Assembly (NCBI GenBank): GCA_936911875.1
Contig: CAKZGB010000006.1
Location: forward strand, 264,964 to 328,963
Length of the DNA stretch: 64,000 bases
DNA from: an uncultured Lysobacteraceae bacterium
Lineage (GTDB): Bacteria > Pseudomonadota > Gammaproteobacteria > Xanthomonadales > Xanthomonadaceae
Direction of reading: 5' to 3'
Shown piece after piece: positions 43,444 to 52,941 of the stretch; positions within the stretch are counted from its first letter, which is position 1; each line of letters opens with the position of its first letter. Made by a program: the position numbers and the translations under genes. The notes under the pieces are model-generated. The model was not told the DNA's origin. It did not search any database and was given only the letters and a program-made list of their open reading frames with translations.

Positions 43444-44790
43444 TTAAGCAGCCGCAGCCTGTACGGCATCGGCCAAAGATTTAAGTGTAGATTCCATCAG
43501 TTGCTGGTCAGCGCATTCCACGGTGACGCGCACCACCGGCTCCGTACCGGAAGGACGCAGGAAGGCACGACCTTGACCTTCGACAGCCTTCTGCGCTTTA
43601 CCGAGCGCTTCCTGCACAGACGGGGCCTCGGCAGGCTTGGACTTGCCGGCGGCGTAGCGCACGTTGACCGTGCGTTGCGGAACCTTTTTGAAGCCCTGCA
43701 ACGCAATTGCCAGCGTCATACCGCGGCGTTGCAAGACCTCGAGAACTTGCAAGGCCGTGACGATGCCATCGCCGGTGCCGCTGCGATCCAGGCACAACAT
43801 ATGACCCGAAGTCTCGCCACCCAAATTGCCGCCATTGGCATGCAACTGCTGATGGACATAACGGTCACCGACCTTGGCGCGAACCAAACCGATGCCCAGG
43901 CCTTCGAGTGCCTGTTCAAGACCGTAGTTGGTCATCAGGGTGCCGACCACCGGGCCCTGCAGGCGTCCGGTTTCCTTCCAGTCTTTGGCCAGAACGTACA
44001 GCAAGTCGTCGCCGTCACAGACCGAACCGTTCTCATCGACAAACAGAACCCGATCGCCATCGCCGTCAAATGCGATACCGATATCGGCACCGGTTTGCAC
44101 GACGCGCGCAGCCAGCGTTTCCGGATGCGTGGAGCCGACGTTTTCATTGATGTTGGTGCCGTTCGGATCGATACCGATCGCATCGACTCGCGCACCCAGC
44201 TCACGCAGAACCAACGGGCCCAGCTGATAGGTGGCACCGTTGGCGCAATCCATGGCGATGCGCAGACCGCCAAGGTCAAAGCCACGTGGCACCGAGTTTT
44301 TGCAGAATTCGATATAGCGGCCCAATGCATCGCGCGTACGGATGGCCTTACCCAGATCATCGGAATCGACGGTGGAGAACGGCTTATCCAGCGCCGCCTC
44401 AATGGCCAACTCGACTTCGTCGCTGAGCTTTTCACCCTCGGCGCTGAAGAACTTGATGCCATTGTCATGATGCGGGTTGTGCGAAGCGGAAATCACGATC
44501 CCGCCATCGGCACGCAATGAACGCGTCAGATGCGCGACGGCCGGCGTCGGCATCGGGCCCATCAGTTGCACATCCACACCGGCGGCAACCAGGCCTGCTT
44601 CTAAGGCCGCCTCGAACATGTAGTTCGAGATGCGCGTGTCTTTGCCGATAATCACCACCGGCTTGCGCCAATTGCGACGCGGCAGCGCATGTCCATAGGC
44701 ATTACCAAGACGCAACACAAAATCGGCACTGATCGGCCCGGTCCCCACCCGACCGCGAATGCCGTCGGTTCCGAAATATTTACGACTCAT
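43444..44790 (-). CDS. glmM: Phosphoglucosamine mutase
   Basis: Makes glucosamine-1-phosphate for UDP-GlcNAc. The active phosphoserine loop is SASHNPHHDNG (Ser103), the Mg loop FDGDGDRVLFVD, and the sugar/phosphate loops GETSGHMLC and RPSGTEPVVRV. 448 residues. Start overlaps the accD stop by 4 bp. Confidence 0.97.
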   Translation of the reverse strand: MSRKYFGTDGIRGRVGTGPISADFVLRLGNAYGHALPRRNWRKPVVIIGKDTRISNYMFEAALEAGLVAAGVDVQLMGPMPTPAVAHLTRSLRADGGIVISASHNPHHDNGIKFFSAEGEKLSDEVELAIEAALDKPFSTVDSDDLGKAIRTRDALGRYIEFCKNSVPRGFDLGGLRIAMDCANGATYQLGPLVLRELGARVDAIGIDPNGTNINENVGSTHPETLAARVVQTGADIGIAFDGDGDRVLFVDENGSVCDGDDLLYVLAKDWKETGRLQGPVVGTLMTNYGLEQALEGLGIGLVRAKVGDRYVHQQLHANGGNLGGETSGHMLCLDRSGTGDGIVTALQVLEVLQRRGMTLAIALQGFKKVPQRTVNVRYAAGKSKPAEAPSVQEALGKAQKAVEGQGRAFLRPSGTEPVVRVTVECADQQLMESTLKSLADAVQAAAA

Positions 44791-45677
44791 TGAGATTCCC
44801 CTGAAAGTTGCGGCAGTTCCCGTTTCATCAGGATACCAAGCAACGAAATAAGACGCCCCCGCAGCTCGCGGCGGTCACAGATCTGATCGATCGCACCATG
44901 ATCAAGAAGGAACGGCGGTCGCTGGAAGCCCTCGGGCAAGGTCTCGCGCACCGTCTGTTCGATCACGCGGGGACCCGCAAAACCGATCAGTGCATCCGGT
45001 TCGGCGATGTTGATATCGCCCAACATGGCAAACGATGCCGACACACCACCCGTGGTCGGATGGGTGAGCACGGAGATGTAAGGTAAACCGGCTTCCCGAA
45101 GACGCGCCAGCGCGGCCGATGTCTTGGCCATTTGCATCAGCGAAAACAGGCTTTCCTGCATGCGCGCGCCACCACTGGCACTGAAACACACAAACGGCGA
45201 GCCAATTTCTAATGCGCGCTCGGCACCCAAGGCAATACGCTCACCCACGACCGAGCCCATCGATCCGCCCATGTAGGCAAAGTCGAATGCACTGGCCACC
45301 AGATCGTGACCGGCCAACTTGCCCTGCAACGTCACCAGCGCATCGCGTTCACCGGTGGCCTTCTGCGCGGCTTTGATGCGTTCGGCGTAGCGCTTCTGGT
45401 CCTTAAATTTCAGCACATCGGTCGGGCCAAGATTGGCACCGATTTCAATGAGCGGACTGCCCTCGTCAAACAGAGCGCGTAACCGGGCACGGGCACGGAT
45501 CGGACGGTGTGCTCCGCACTTGGAGCAGACTTCCAGATTTTCTTCGAGCTCCGGACGATACAGCGCGGCACCGCAGCGATCGCATTTTTCCCAAAGACCC
45601 TCGGGAACATTGCGGCGCTTTGCGGAGGCGGCGTCGGTCCGAATACCGGCCGGCTTGAGCTTGTTCAGCCAGGACAT
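44787..45677 (-). CDS. accD: Acetyl-CoA carboxylase carboxyltransferase subunit beta
   Basis: Beta half of carboxyltransferase in fatty-acid synthesis. The N-terminal zinc finger has Cys32, Cys35, Cys51 and Cys54 (KCDRCGAALYRPE; VCSKCGAH). The crotonase-like core carries ASGGARMQESLFSLMQMAKT, HPTTGGVSASFAMLGD and GFAGPRVIEQTVRE. 296 residues; 40 bp after trpA. Confidence 0.97.
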   Translation of the reverse strand: MSWLNKLKPAGIRTDAASAKRRNVPEGLWEKCDRCGAALYRPELEENLEVCSKCGAHRPIRARARLRALFDEGSPLIEIGANLGPTDVLKFKDQKRYAERIKAAQKATGERDALVTLQGKLAGHDLVASAFDFAYMGGSMGSVVGERIALGAERALEIGSPFVCFSASGGARMQESLFSLMQMAKTSAALARLREAGLPYISVLTHPTTGGVSASFAMLGDINIAEPDALIGFAGPRVIEQTVRETLPEGFQRPPFLLDHGAIDQICDRRELRGRLISLLGILMKRELPQLSGESQ

Positions 45678-45717
45678 GAATACCCTTGATTAGCTAATCA
45701 TTTCTACGGATGACAGT

Positions 45718-46518
45718 TTACCGCAAGCCATCCAAGGCCTCACGGACCGGCCGCAGGAAGCCCTCGGCAGCGCCTGCCGGGTCATCGGCAGCGGACAAGG
45801 TATCGACCAAGGCCGAACCGATCACGACGCCATCGGCATCTGCAGCAACCCGCTTGGCCGACTCGGCATCACGCACGCCAAAACCGACAACGACCGGCAC
45901 GGAACTCTGCTCCTGCAAGCGCGCGAGCACACCACTACTGCCTTCGTTCTGCAGCGCCTGACCGGTTCCCGTCACACCCGCGTAGCTGACGTAATAGAGA
46001 TAGCCTTCGGCATGTTGGCAGATGGCCTGCAGACGCTCCGTTGATGTCGTCGGCGCCACCAGACCAATCCATTCCAATCCCGACTGCGCGAAGGCATCGC
46101 GGAACGGACCGGCTTCTTCATCCGGCAGATCGACCAGCAAAGTGCCATCGACACCGGCGGCAACGGCACGGCGCGCGTACTCTTCGGCGCCCAGAATATC
46201 GACCGGGTTCAGATAGCCCATCAGCACCACGGGCGTCACTGCGTCCTGCTCGCGGAATTGCGCCACACATTCCAGCGCGAAGCGCAAACCGGCACCGCGC
46301 TCAATCGCGCGCTCTGAACTGCGTTGGATGCTCGGGCCATCGGCCATCGGATCGGAAAACGGCACCCCCAACTCAATCAGGTCGGCACCCGCGCGCACCA
46401 GCGCATGCATGACCGGCACGGTGCTTTCCAACGAAGGATCACCCGCCGTGATAAACGGAATCAGCAATTTACGATCATTGGCCAAGGCCGCGGCAAACTG
46501 ACGGTCAATGCGGCTCAT
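45718..46518 (-). CDS. trpA: Tryptophan synthase alpha chain
   Basis: Cleaves indole-3-glycerol phosphate. Catalytic Glu and Asp are in ADLIELGVPFSDPMADGPSIQ-like signature near residues 45-65, and phosphate-binding GFGVRDAESAK and ALVDTLSAA follow. 266 residues. Start overlaps trpB stop by 4 bp. Confidence 0.97.
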   Translation of the reverse strand: MSRIDRQFAAALANDRKLLIPFITAGDPSLESTVPVMHALVRAGADLIELGVPFSDPMADGPSIQRSSERAIERGAGLRFALECVAQFREQDAVTPVVLMGYLNPVDILGAEEYARRAVAAGVDGTLLVDLPDEEAGPFRDAFAQSGLEWIGLVAPTTSTERLQAICQHAEGYLYYVSYAGVTGTGQALQNEGSSGVLARLQEQSSVPVVVGFGVRDAESAKRVAADADGVVIGSALVDTLSAADDPAGAAEGFLRPVREALDGLR

Positions 46519-47720
46519 AGTGCAACACCCTCATGCGCGGCAACCGTGTGCACGTCTTTGTCACCACGCCCTGACAGATTGCATAAAACCAAACCGTCCG
46601 AAGGCATCTCCTTAGCCAACTTGATCGCCTGCGCCAGCGCATGACTCGATTCCAGCGCCGGGATAATGCCCTCAGTACGGCACAACAGATGGAAGGCTTC
46701 CAAGGCTTCGGAATCAGTGATACCGGTGTACTCGGCGCGACCGATTTCCTTTAAATAGGCATGCTCGGGGCCGACACCGGGATAGTCCAGACCCGCAGAG
46801 ATCGAATGCGTCTCGGTAATCTGACCGTCGTCATCACACAGAACATAGGTGCGATTGCCATGCAAAATGCCCGGCCTGCCCTTGCTCAACGAAGCCGCAT
46901 GACGACCCGTCTCAAGGCCATCGCCGGCAGCCTCTGCACCAATCAGTCGCACTTGAGCGTCACCGATGAAGGCATGAAACACACCCATGGCGTTACTGCC
47001 GCCACCGACGCACGCGGTCACCGCATCAGGCAGACGTCCGTACTCGGCAAGCATCTGTGCACGCGCCTCAATCCCGACAACGGCATTAAAGTCGCGCACC
47101 ATGCGCGGATACGGATCGGGCCCGGCTACGGTACCGATGATGTAGAACGTGTCATCGACGTGCGCAACCCAATCGCGCATCGCTTCGTTTAGGGCATCTT
47201 TCAACGTGGCCGAGCCGGAATGCACGGGCACAACGCGCGCGCCAAGCAGGTGCATGCGGTGCACATTGGCCTTCTGCCGTTCAATGTCAGTCGCGCCCAT
47301 GTAGACCACACATTCCAGACCTAAGCGTGCTGCAACCGTCGCGGATGCCACACCGTGCTGGCCCGCACCGGTCTCGGCAATGATGCGGGTCTTGCCCATG
47401 CGCGTGGCCAACAGCGCCTGCCCGACCGTGTTGTTGATCTTGTGCGCACCGGTGTGGTTGAGATCCTCGCGCTTGAGCAGAATGCGCGCACCGCCGACTT
47501 GCCGGCTTAAGCGTTCCGCGTGATAGATCGGACTGGGACGACCGACATAATGGGCCAGCTCGTATTCAAACGCGGCTTTGAAGGCAGGATCAGCACAGGC
47601 GGCATCATAGGCCGCACTGAGCTCCTGCAACGGATGTACCAGCGTTTCCGCTACGAAGCGTCCGCCGAAACGGCCGAAATGACCCTGTGCATCGGGTTGC
47701 AAAGACATATCTGATTCCAC
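46515..47720 (-). CDS. trpB: Tryptophan synthase beta chain
   Basis: PLP enzyme joining indole and serine. The PLP lysine is in LNHTGAHKINNTVGQAL, the glycine-rich phosphate loop is CVGGGSNAMG, and ETGAGQHGVA carries the catalytic Glu. The frame opens at 47720 (MESDMSLQPD); the inner ATG four codons in (47708) is an alternative. It immediately follows trpF. Confidence 0.97.
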   Translation of the reverse strand: MESDMSLQPDAQGHFGRFGGRFVAETLVHPLQELSAAYDAACADPAFKAAFEYELAHYVGRPSPIYHAERLSRQVGGARILLKREDLNHTGAHKINNTVGQALLATRMGKTRIIAETGAGQHGVASATVAARLGLECVVYMGATDIERQKANVHRMHLLGARVVPVHSGSATLKDALNEAMRDWVAHVDDTFYIIGTVAGPDPYPRMVRDFNAVVGIEARAQMLAEYGRLPDAVTACVGGGSNAMGVFHAFIGDAQVRLIGAEAAGDGLETGRHAASLSKGRPGILHGNRTYVLCDDDGQITETHSISAGLDYPGVGPEHAYLKEIGRAEYTGITDSEALEAFHLLCRTEGIIPALESSHALAQAIKLAKEMPSDGLVLCNLSGRGDKDVHTVAAHEGVAL

Positions 47721-48347
47721 TTAATGTTCCTGATGTGCCGAACGGACAGCTTGCATGAACGCTGCCATTCGACTCGGTGATTTAACGCCGGGCTCTGATT
47801 CGATACCCGACGACACATCGACTGCGGTCGCCCGCGATATCCGTATCGCCTCAGCGACGTTGCCGGCATGTAAGCCGCCCGCCAGCATGCCGCGCTCGCC
47901 AAGATACTCAGAGAATATTTGCCAGTCTCCAACGATGCCCGAACCGCCGGCGGCACCGGGAGCGTGCCCGTCGAGCACAATCCATTCGGCATCGTCATAG
48001 GCACGGATCTGCCCGTGCAAGTCGGGTTCGTTAAACGAGAGTGCCTTGCAGTACGGCCGCTCAAACTGTCGACAGAATTCCACGGACTCATTGCCATGAA
48101 ATTGAATGATGCCCGGATTCAGTACATGCAAAGCGGTGCGAACAAATGCTGCATCGGCATTGCGCACCAGCATAAACACATCCAGACTCAGCGGCGCCGC
48201 ATTTCGCAACGCAGCTGCTTCCTCCAAGGACAGCGCACGCGGAGATTCGGGAGCTAAGACGAGACCAATGGCATCTGCACCCAAGGTTACGGCGCAATCC
48301 AATGCAGACTGCGTACGGATGCCGCAGAACTTAACGTACGTCGGCAT
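47721..48347 (-). CDS. trpF: Phosphoribosylanthranilate isomerase
   Basis: Third tryptophan-branch step. KFCGIRTQSALD carries the catalytic Cys near residue 8, and the general acid Asp lies in WIVLDGHAPGAAGGSG. GGLHAGNVAEAI and DVSSGIESEPGVKS form the phosphate site. About 208 residues from 48347; ATG 48350 is one codon earlier. The start codon overlaps the truA stop. trpE, trpD and trpC are not in the window. Confidence 0.95.
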   Translation of the reverse strand: MPTYVKFCGIRTQSALDCAVTLGADAIGLVLAPESPRALSLEEAAALRNAAPLSLDVFMLVRNADAAFVRTALHVLNPGIIQFHGNESVEFCRQFERPYCKALSFNEPDLHGQIRAYDDAEWIVLDGHAPGAAGGSGIVGDWQIFSEYLGERGMLAGGLHAGNVAEAIRISRATAVDVSSGIESEPGVKSPSRMAAFMQAVRSAHQEH

Positions 48348-49174
48348 CATGCGAACGCAAACCCGTCTGCAATCTGATCCGTCCACGTCACATCGGGCGG
48401 CAAGCCCCACTGCGCCGGATACAACGGCCCGATAAAACTCAGTCCGTTCGGTGGTGCGGTCGGACCGGCCAATGTCCGGTCTTTGGAATCCATCACTTCA
48501 CGCAGCCATTGCGCATCACGCTCACCCGATCCGACCATCATCAGACTGCCGACCAGATTGCGCACCATGTGATGCAGGAAGGCATTGGCCTGCACATCGA
48601 CAATCACCTGCTGATGCTGGCGTCGCACCTGCAGCCATTGCAGATTGCGCCACGCATGGGTCGCCTGACATTGCGAGGATCGGAATGCCGAAAAATCACG
48701 TTCGCCCAGCAGATACTGTGCCGCTTCGTGCATGGCATCGGCATCCAAAGGTCGGCGTTCCCACGACAGGAACCGACGTTGAAACCCGGGACGCGTAATG
48801 CGGTTGACGATACGGTAGCGGTAACGACGGGCCACGGCGCTGAAGCGCGCATTGAAATCATCCGCTACCGGCTGACACCACAAGGCAGCAACCTGCGGAG
48901 GAAGATGCCCCGTCACGCCTAAAGTCCAAGCTCGCGGATCGCGTTGGGCATCGCTATCAAAGTGCACGACTTGACTTAAGCCGTGCACACCGGCATCGGT
49001 ACGGCCGGCACAAACGGTGTCCACCGGCGCATTGGCAACGCGCTGCAAAGCAGCTTCCAACGCAGCTTGTACGCTGCGCGGCACATCGGCCTCAGGGTTA
49101 CCCAGCTTGGACAGACGTTGCCATCCGCTGAAACCACTACCGTCGTATTCGACGGCTAGCGCATAACGCGTCAT
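48347..49174 (-). CDS. truA: tRNA pseudouridine(38-40) synthase
   Basis: Modifies the anticodon arm of many tRNAs. The catalytic Asp is in VCAGRTDAGVHGLSQVVHFD; FLHHMVRNLVGSLMMVGSGE and a TAPPNGLSF end are present. 275 residues. Start overlaps the asd stop by 4 bp; in many relatives fimV stands between them. Confidence 0.96.
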   Translation of the reverse strand: MTRYALAVEYDGSGFSGWQRLSKLGNPEADVPRSVQAALEAALQRVANAPVDTVCAGRTDAGVHGLSQVVHFDSDAQRDPRAWTLGVTGHLPPQVAALWCQPVADDFNARFSAVARRYRYRIVNRITRPGFQRRFLSWERRPLDADAMHEAAQYLLGERDFSAFRSSQCQATHAWRNLQWLQVRRQHQQVIVDVQANAFLHHMVRNLVGSLMMVGSGERDAQWLREVMDSKDRTLAGPTAPPNGLSFIGPLYPAQWGLPPDVTWTDQIADGFAFA

Positions 49175-50190
49175 TGCCGTTCTTTCAGCACCAGTTCTGC
49201 GAGTTGCACTGCATTCAATGCGGCGCCCTTACGAATATTGTCGGCAACTACCCACAAATCGAGACCGCGCGGATGCGAGATGTCCTCGCGAATTCGGCCC
49301 ACAAACGTCGGGTCTGCACCCGATGCGTGCGTCACGGCGGTGGGATAACCGCCCGGGACCATCTCATCGACGAGTTCGACACCCGGTGCCGTGCTCAGCA
49401 ATTCACGCGCTTCGGCGGCCGTAATCTTTTCGCGGGTTTCCAAATGCACTGCCTCGCTGTGACCGTAGAACACCGGTACGCGAACAACCGTCGGGTTCAC
49501 TTGAATGCGGTCATCGCCAAGAATCTTGCGCGTTTCCCAGACGAGTTTCATTTCCTCGGTGGTGTAGCCGTTGTCCATGAAATCGCCGCCGTGCGGAATC
49601 ACGTTAAACGCAATTTGCACGGGATACACTTCGGCTTCCGGCGACTGAAAATTCAGCAGTGCAGCCGTTTGCTTGCCCAGCTCTTCCAGAGCCTTCACGC
49701 CGGTGCCGGACACCGACTGGTACGTCGCAATGTTGATGCGTTCAATGCCGACCTTGCGATGGATCGGCGCGATCGCGACCATCAGCTGCATGGTCGAGCA
49801 ATTCGGATTGGCGATGATGCCCCGCGGACGATTGCGCAAATCTTCCGGATTGACTTCGGCAACTACCAACGGCACATCGTCGTCATTGCGGAAAGTCGAG
49901 GAATTGTCGATCACCACGGCACCTGCAGCGGCGAACTTAGGTGCGTATTCCTTAGAAACGGCACCACCGGCAGAGAACAAAGCGATGTCGACACCGGTCG
50001 GATCAAACGTCGAAAGGTCCTGCACTACGATGTCCTTGCCGGCAAACCGAACGACTTCACCTGCCGATCGTTCCGATGCCAGCAACTTCAGTTCCTTGAT
50101 AGGAAATTTGCGCTCCGCAAGGATGGATCGCATGGTTTCGCCGACGGCGCCGGTGGCGCCCACTACGGCAACGGTGACAGGTTCAGTCAT
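49171..50190 (-). CDS. asd: Aspartate-semialdehyde dehydrogenase
   Basis: Reduces aspartyl phosphate in the lysine/threonine/methionine/diaminopimelate branch. The NADP loop VAVVGATGAVGETM begins the protein and the nucleophile is Cys131 in NPNCSTMQLMVAI. SVSGTGVKALEEL and the His in VFYGHSEAVHLET are conserved. The ATG at 50190 gives 339 residues; the longer frame overlaps aroC and is not family-like. Confidence 0.97.
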   Translation of the reverse strand: MTEPVTVAVVGATGAVGETMRSILAERKFPIKELKLLASERSAGEVVRFAGKDIVVQDLSTFDPTGVDIALFSAGGAVSKEYAPKFAAAGAVVIDNSSTFRNDDDVPLVVAEVNPEDLRNRPRGIIANPNCSTMQLMVAIAPIHRKVGIERINIATYQSVSGTGVKALEELGKQTAALLNFQSPEAEVYPVQIAFNVIPHGGDFMDNGYTTEEMKLVWETRKILGDDRIQVNPTVVRVPVFYGHSEAVHLETREKITAAEARELLSTAPGVELVDEMVPGGYPTAVTHASGADPTFVGRIREDISHPRGLDLWVVADNIRKGAALNAVQLAELVLKERQ

Positions 50191-51275
50191 GATTGCTCCG
50201 AAAACTGGAAAGGAAGGACATCGCCGCATTGCGCACGATGGGCAAGCGCCAAGTCCATCAGAACGAGGGCCACCATGGCCTCGCAGATGACCGGCGCCCG
50301 CAAAGCAACACAAGGATCGTGCCGTCCGGTGGTAACCACCTGGACGGGCTCACCTTGCGATGAAATGGAATCAACAGGAATCCGTAGAGAAGACGTCGGC
50401 TTGAATGCCGCGCGACAACGGATCACCTGACCGGTAGAAATGCCGCCAAGAACGCCGCCGGCATGATTGGATTGAAATCCCTCGGGCGTAATCGCGTCGC
50501 GATGTTGCGAGCCGTATTGCCCGGCCGATTCAAAGCCATCGCCAATCTCGACGCCTTTAACCGCATTGATGCTCATCAGGGCCGATGCGAGCGACGCATC
50601 GAGTTTGCCGTAGACAGGTTGCCCCCAACCGGCAGGTGCGCCGTGAACGCGGACTTCGACACAGCCGCCAACGGAATCGCCCGCCTTGCGCACAGAATCC
50701 AGAAACTGCTCGAGCTCCGGCAACTGTGCCGCATCGGGCCACTGCAATGCATTGGTCAACGCCGCTTGCGGATCGACAGCGCTCGGTACATGCGGACCGA
50801 TCTGAGAAACAAACGATTCGAAGCGAATCCCGTGCTGCTGCTCCAGCCATTTCTTGGCGACCACACCGGCCACCACACGCATCACGGTCTCGCGCGCTGA
50901 GGACCGTCCACCACCCCGCGGATCGCGGGTGCCGTATTTGGCCTGATAGGTGAAATCGGCGTGTCCCGGGCGGAACTGATCGGCGATCGCTTCGTAATCG
51001 CGTGAACGCGCATCGGTATTGCGAATCAGAACCGCAATCGGCGTACCCGTGGTCACGCCCTGGTACACGCCACTGAGAATCTCAGGCGTATCGGCCTCGC
51101 GACGTTGCGAGGTATGACGCGACGCACCGGTGCGACGACGATCAAGATCCGCGGCAAAATCGGCCTCAGCCAACGGCAATCCCGGCGGGCAACCGTCAAT
51201 GACGCAGCCCATGGCCGGTCCGTGGCTCTCGCCAAAGGTTGTGACACTCAGCAGATTGCCGAATCGGTTACTCAT
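50187..51275 (-). CDS. aroC: Chorismate synthase
   Basis: Last shikimate step, FMN-dependent. Signatures GESHGPAMGCVIDGCPPGLPL, RPGHADFTYQAKYGTRDPRGGGRSSARET and GGISTGQVIRCRAAFKPTSS (approximate windows) are in place across 362 residues. Overlaps prmB by 4 bp. With aroA in the same window it feeds the trp genes downstream. Confidence 0.97.
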   Translation of the reverse strand: MSNRFGNLLSVTTFGESHGPAMGCVIDGCPPGLPLAEADFAADLDRRRTGASRHTSQRREADTPEILSGVYQGVTTGTPIAVLIRNTDARSRDYEAIADQFRPGHADFTYQAKYGTRDPRGGGRSSARETVMRVVAGVVAKKWLEQQHGIRFESFVSQIGPHVPSAVDPQAALTNALQWPDAAQLPELEQFLDSVRKAGDSVGGCVEVRVHGAPAGWGQPVYGKLDASLASALMSINAVKGVEIGDGFESAGQYGSQHRDAITPEGFQSNHAGGVLGGISTGQVIRCRAAFKPTSSLRIPVDSISSQGEPVQVVTTGRHDPCVALRAPVICEAMVALVLMDLALAHRAQCGDVLPFQFSEQS

Positions 51276-52204
51276 TCGCGCTGATCGGCCAATGCCTTGA
51301 TCTGCGTGTGATGGGCCAGCATCTCTTCGCGCGTGATGGCAAAGATGCCCATGTCACCGACCTTAAAACCAAGCCATTCGAAGTGCACGTCGGGCAACAG
51401 ACGCACCAGCGCATGTTCGGCCTCGCCCACTTCGCAGATCAGCAAACCGTCATCGGACAGGTGGTCCGGTGAATCGCGCAGGATCTTAAGTGCCAAATCC
51501 AAACCGTCGTCGCCGGCACGCAGACCCAGTTCGGGCTCATGCGAATATTCGGCAGGAAGCGCATCGGTTTCATCGTGCGTCACGTACGGCGGATTGGTCA
51601 CGATCAGATCGTAGATCTCGCCACCCAGATCGCGGAACAGATCGGAGCGAATGAACTGCACGTTGCCGCACATCAGACGCTCGCGGTTTTCTTCGGCCAG
51701 TTCCAGGGCGGGCTCACTGATGTCAACGCCATCCACCATCCATTCGGGCTGATGCAATGCCATGGCAATGGCAATACAACCCGAACCCGTGCACAGATCA
51801 AGCGCGCGATACACCTCGCGATCCCCGAGCAGCGGTTGGAAATGCGCTTCAATCAGTTCCGCGATGGGCGAACGGGGCACCAGAGCACGCGCATCGGATT
51901 TGAACAGCAAGCCCGCAAACCAGGCCTCACCGGTTAAATAGCTGGCCGGGATGCGATCCTCAGTCCGACGGCGGAACAGTTCGAGAACTTCAGCCATCTC
52001 TTCGGCCGTGACTTTGGCGTTGCCATAGACAGGGTTCAGATCGTGCGGCAGACCCAAGGCGTGCAGTACCAGCTGCGTGGCCTCATCCATTGCATTGTCG
52101 TAGCTATGGCCGAACGTGAGCCCCGCTTTACGAAACCGGGTGGCACCGTAACGGATCAGATCGATCAGGGTGACAGACTCAAACGACGGAAGGGATTGGG
52201 ACAC
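51272..52204 (-). CDS. prmB: Ribosomal protein uL3 glutamine methyltransferase PrmB
   Basis: SAM-dependent N5-glutamine methyltransferase acting on ribosomal protein L3. SAM motif I ALDLCTGSGCIAIAMA and the catalytic NPPY in YDLIVTNPPYVTHDE are present. The N-terminal helical domain extends to about residue 110. 310 residues. PrmB rather than PrmC is favoured by length and by the aroC neighbour. First gene of a long minus-strand series. Confidence 0.94.
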   Translation of the reverse strand: MSQSLPSFESVTLIDLIRYGATRFRKAGLTFGHSYDNAMDEATQLVLHALGLPHDLNPVYGNAKVTAEEMAEVLELFRRRTEDRIPASYLTGEAWFAGLLFKSDARALVPRSPIAELIEAHFQPLLGDREVYRALDLCTGSGCIAIAMALHQPEWMVDGVDISEPALELAEENRERLMCGNVQFIRSDLFRDLGGEIYDLIVTNPPYVTHDETDALPAEYSHEPELGLRAGDDGLDLALKILRDSPDHLSDDGLLICEVGEAEHALVRLLPDVHFEWLGFKVGDMGIFAITREEMLAHHTQIKALADQRE

Positions 52205-52231
52205 GACTGGCTACCGAGCGGGCAAACAATC

Positions 52232-52259
52232 ATTATAGTCCGCCAAAGTCGCATCCAAG
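52232..52259 (-). promoter_or_regulatory. Candidate promoter of the prmB-aroC-asd series
   Basis: Consensus TATAAT (52232-52237) about 28 bp before the prmB start, with TTGGAT 15 bp (or CTTGGA 16 bp) further upstream on the minus strand. Spacing is short for a strong promoter. Confidence 0.5.
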
Positions 52260-52293
52260 GGTATGATGTGAGCCGTACTTGTGGAGGTTTCCT

Positions 52294-52941
52294 TTGAATA
52301 TGCGTCTCGTTTTAGCGGCAGTTGTGGGTATTGCCGCTGCCCTGCTGGCATGGCAACTGCCGGGCCGACTCTCCGGTTCCGCTCATTCCGACTTGCCGGA
52401 ACTGAAGGCGATCAAACTGTTCGAACCCCGCCGGGAGCTGGCCGACTTTTCGTTGAGCCAGTCCGACGGCACGCGCCTGATCAAAGGCGAGCTCAAGGGC
52501 CATTGGACGCTGGTATTTCTGGGTTTCACACATTGCCCCGACATTTGCCCCACGACTTTGGCCCAATTCGCTAAAGCGCAGAAGGCATGGGCCGCCCTGC
52601 CCGAGGCGCGCCGACCGCGCGTGCTGTTCGTTTCGGTCGATCCGGAACGCGATAGCCCGGACCAGGTTGGCGACTACGCACACGGATTCCATCGCGATAC
52701 GTTGGCGGCCACCGGCGACATTCCGGCTCTCGAGCAGTTCGCACAAGGTCTCTCGATGACCTTTGCGAAGGCACCGCTGGAGCCCGGCCAACCCGCGGAT
52801 CAGTACAGCGTCGATCACACCGCAAGTCTGGCGCTATTGGACCCCGAAGCCCGAATGGCCGGCGTCCTATCCTCACCCTACGATATTGAGGCGGTCACCG
52901 CCGATCTGATCGCATTGACGCAACAGGGTGAAGATCAATGA
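52294..52941 (+). CDS. SCO1/SenC-family copper/redox protein
   Basis: Membrane-anchored thioredoxin-fold protein, usually helping copper insertion into cytochrome oxidase. A membrane segment covers residues 4-21. The metal/redox motif CPDICP (Cys81, Cys85) in FLGFTHCPDICPTTLAQF and the third ligand His175 in SVDHTASLALLD are present. A strong GTGGAGG lies at 52281-52287: it is 6 bp from TTG 52294 and 12 bp from ATG 52300, so TTG is the better spaced start. Overlaps psd by 4 bp. Confidence 0.92.
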   Translation: MNMRLVLAAVVGIAAALLAWQLPGRLSGSAHSDLPELKAIKLFEPRRELADFSLSQSDGTRLIKGELKGHWTLVFLGFTHCPDICPTTLAQFAKAQKAWAALPEARRPRVLFVSVDPERDSPDQVGDYAHGFHRDTLAATGDIPALEQFAQGLSMTFAKAPLEPGQPADQYSVDHTASLALLDPEARMAGVLSSPYDIEAVTADLIALTQQGEDQ

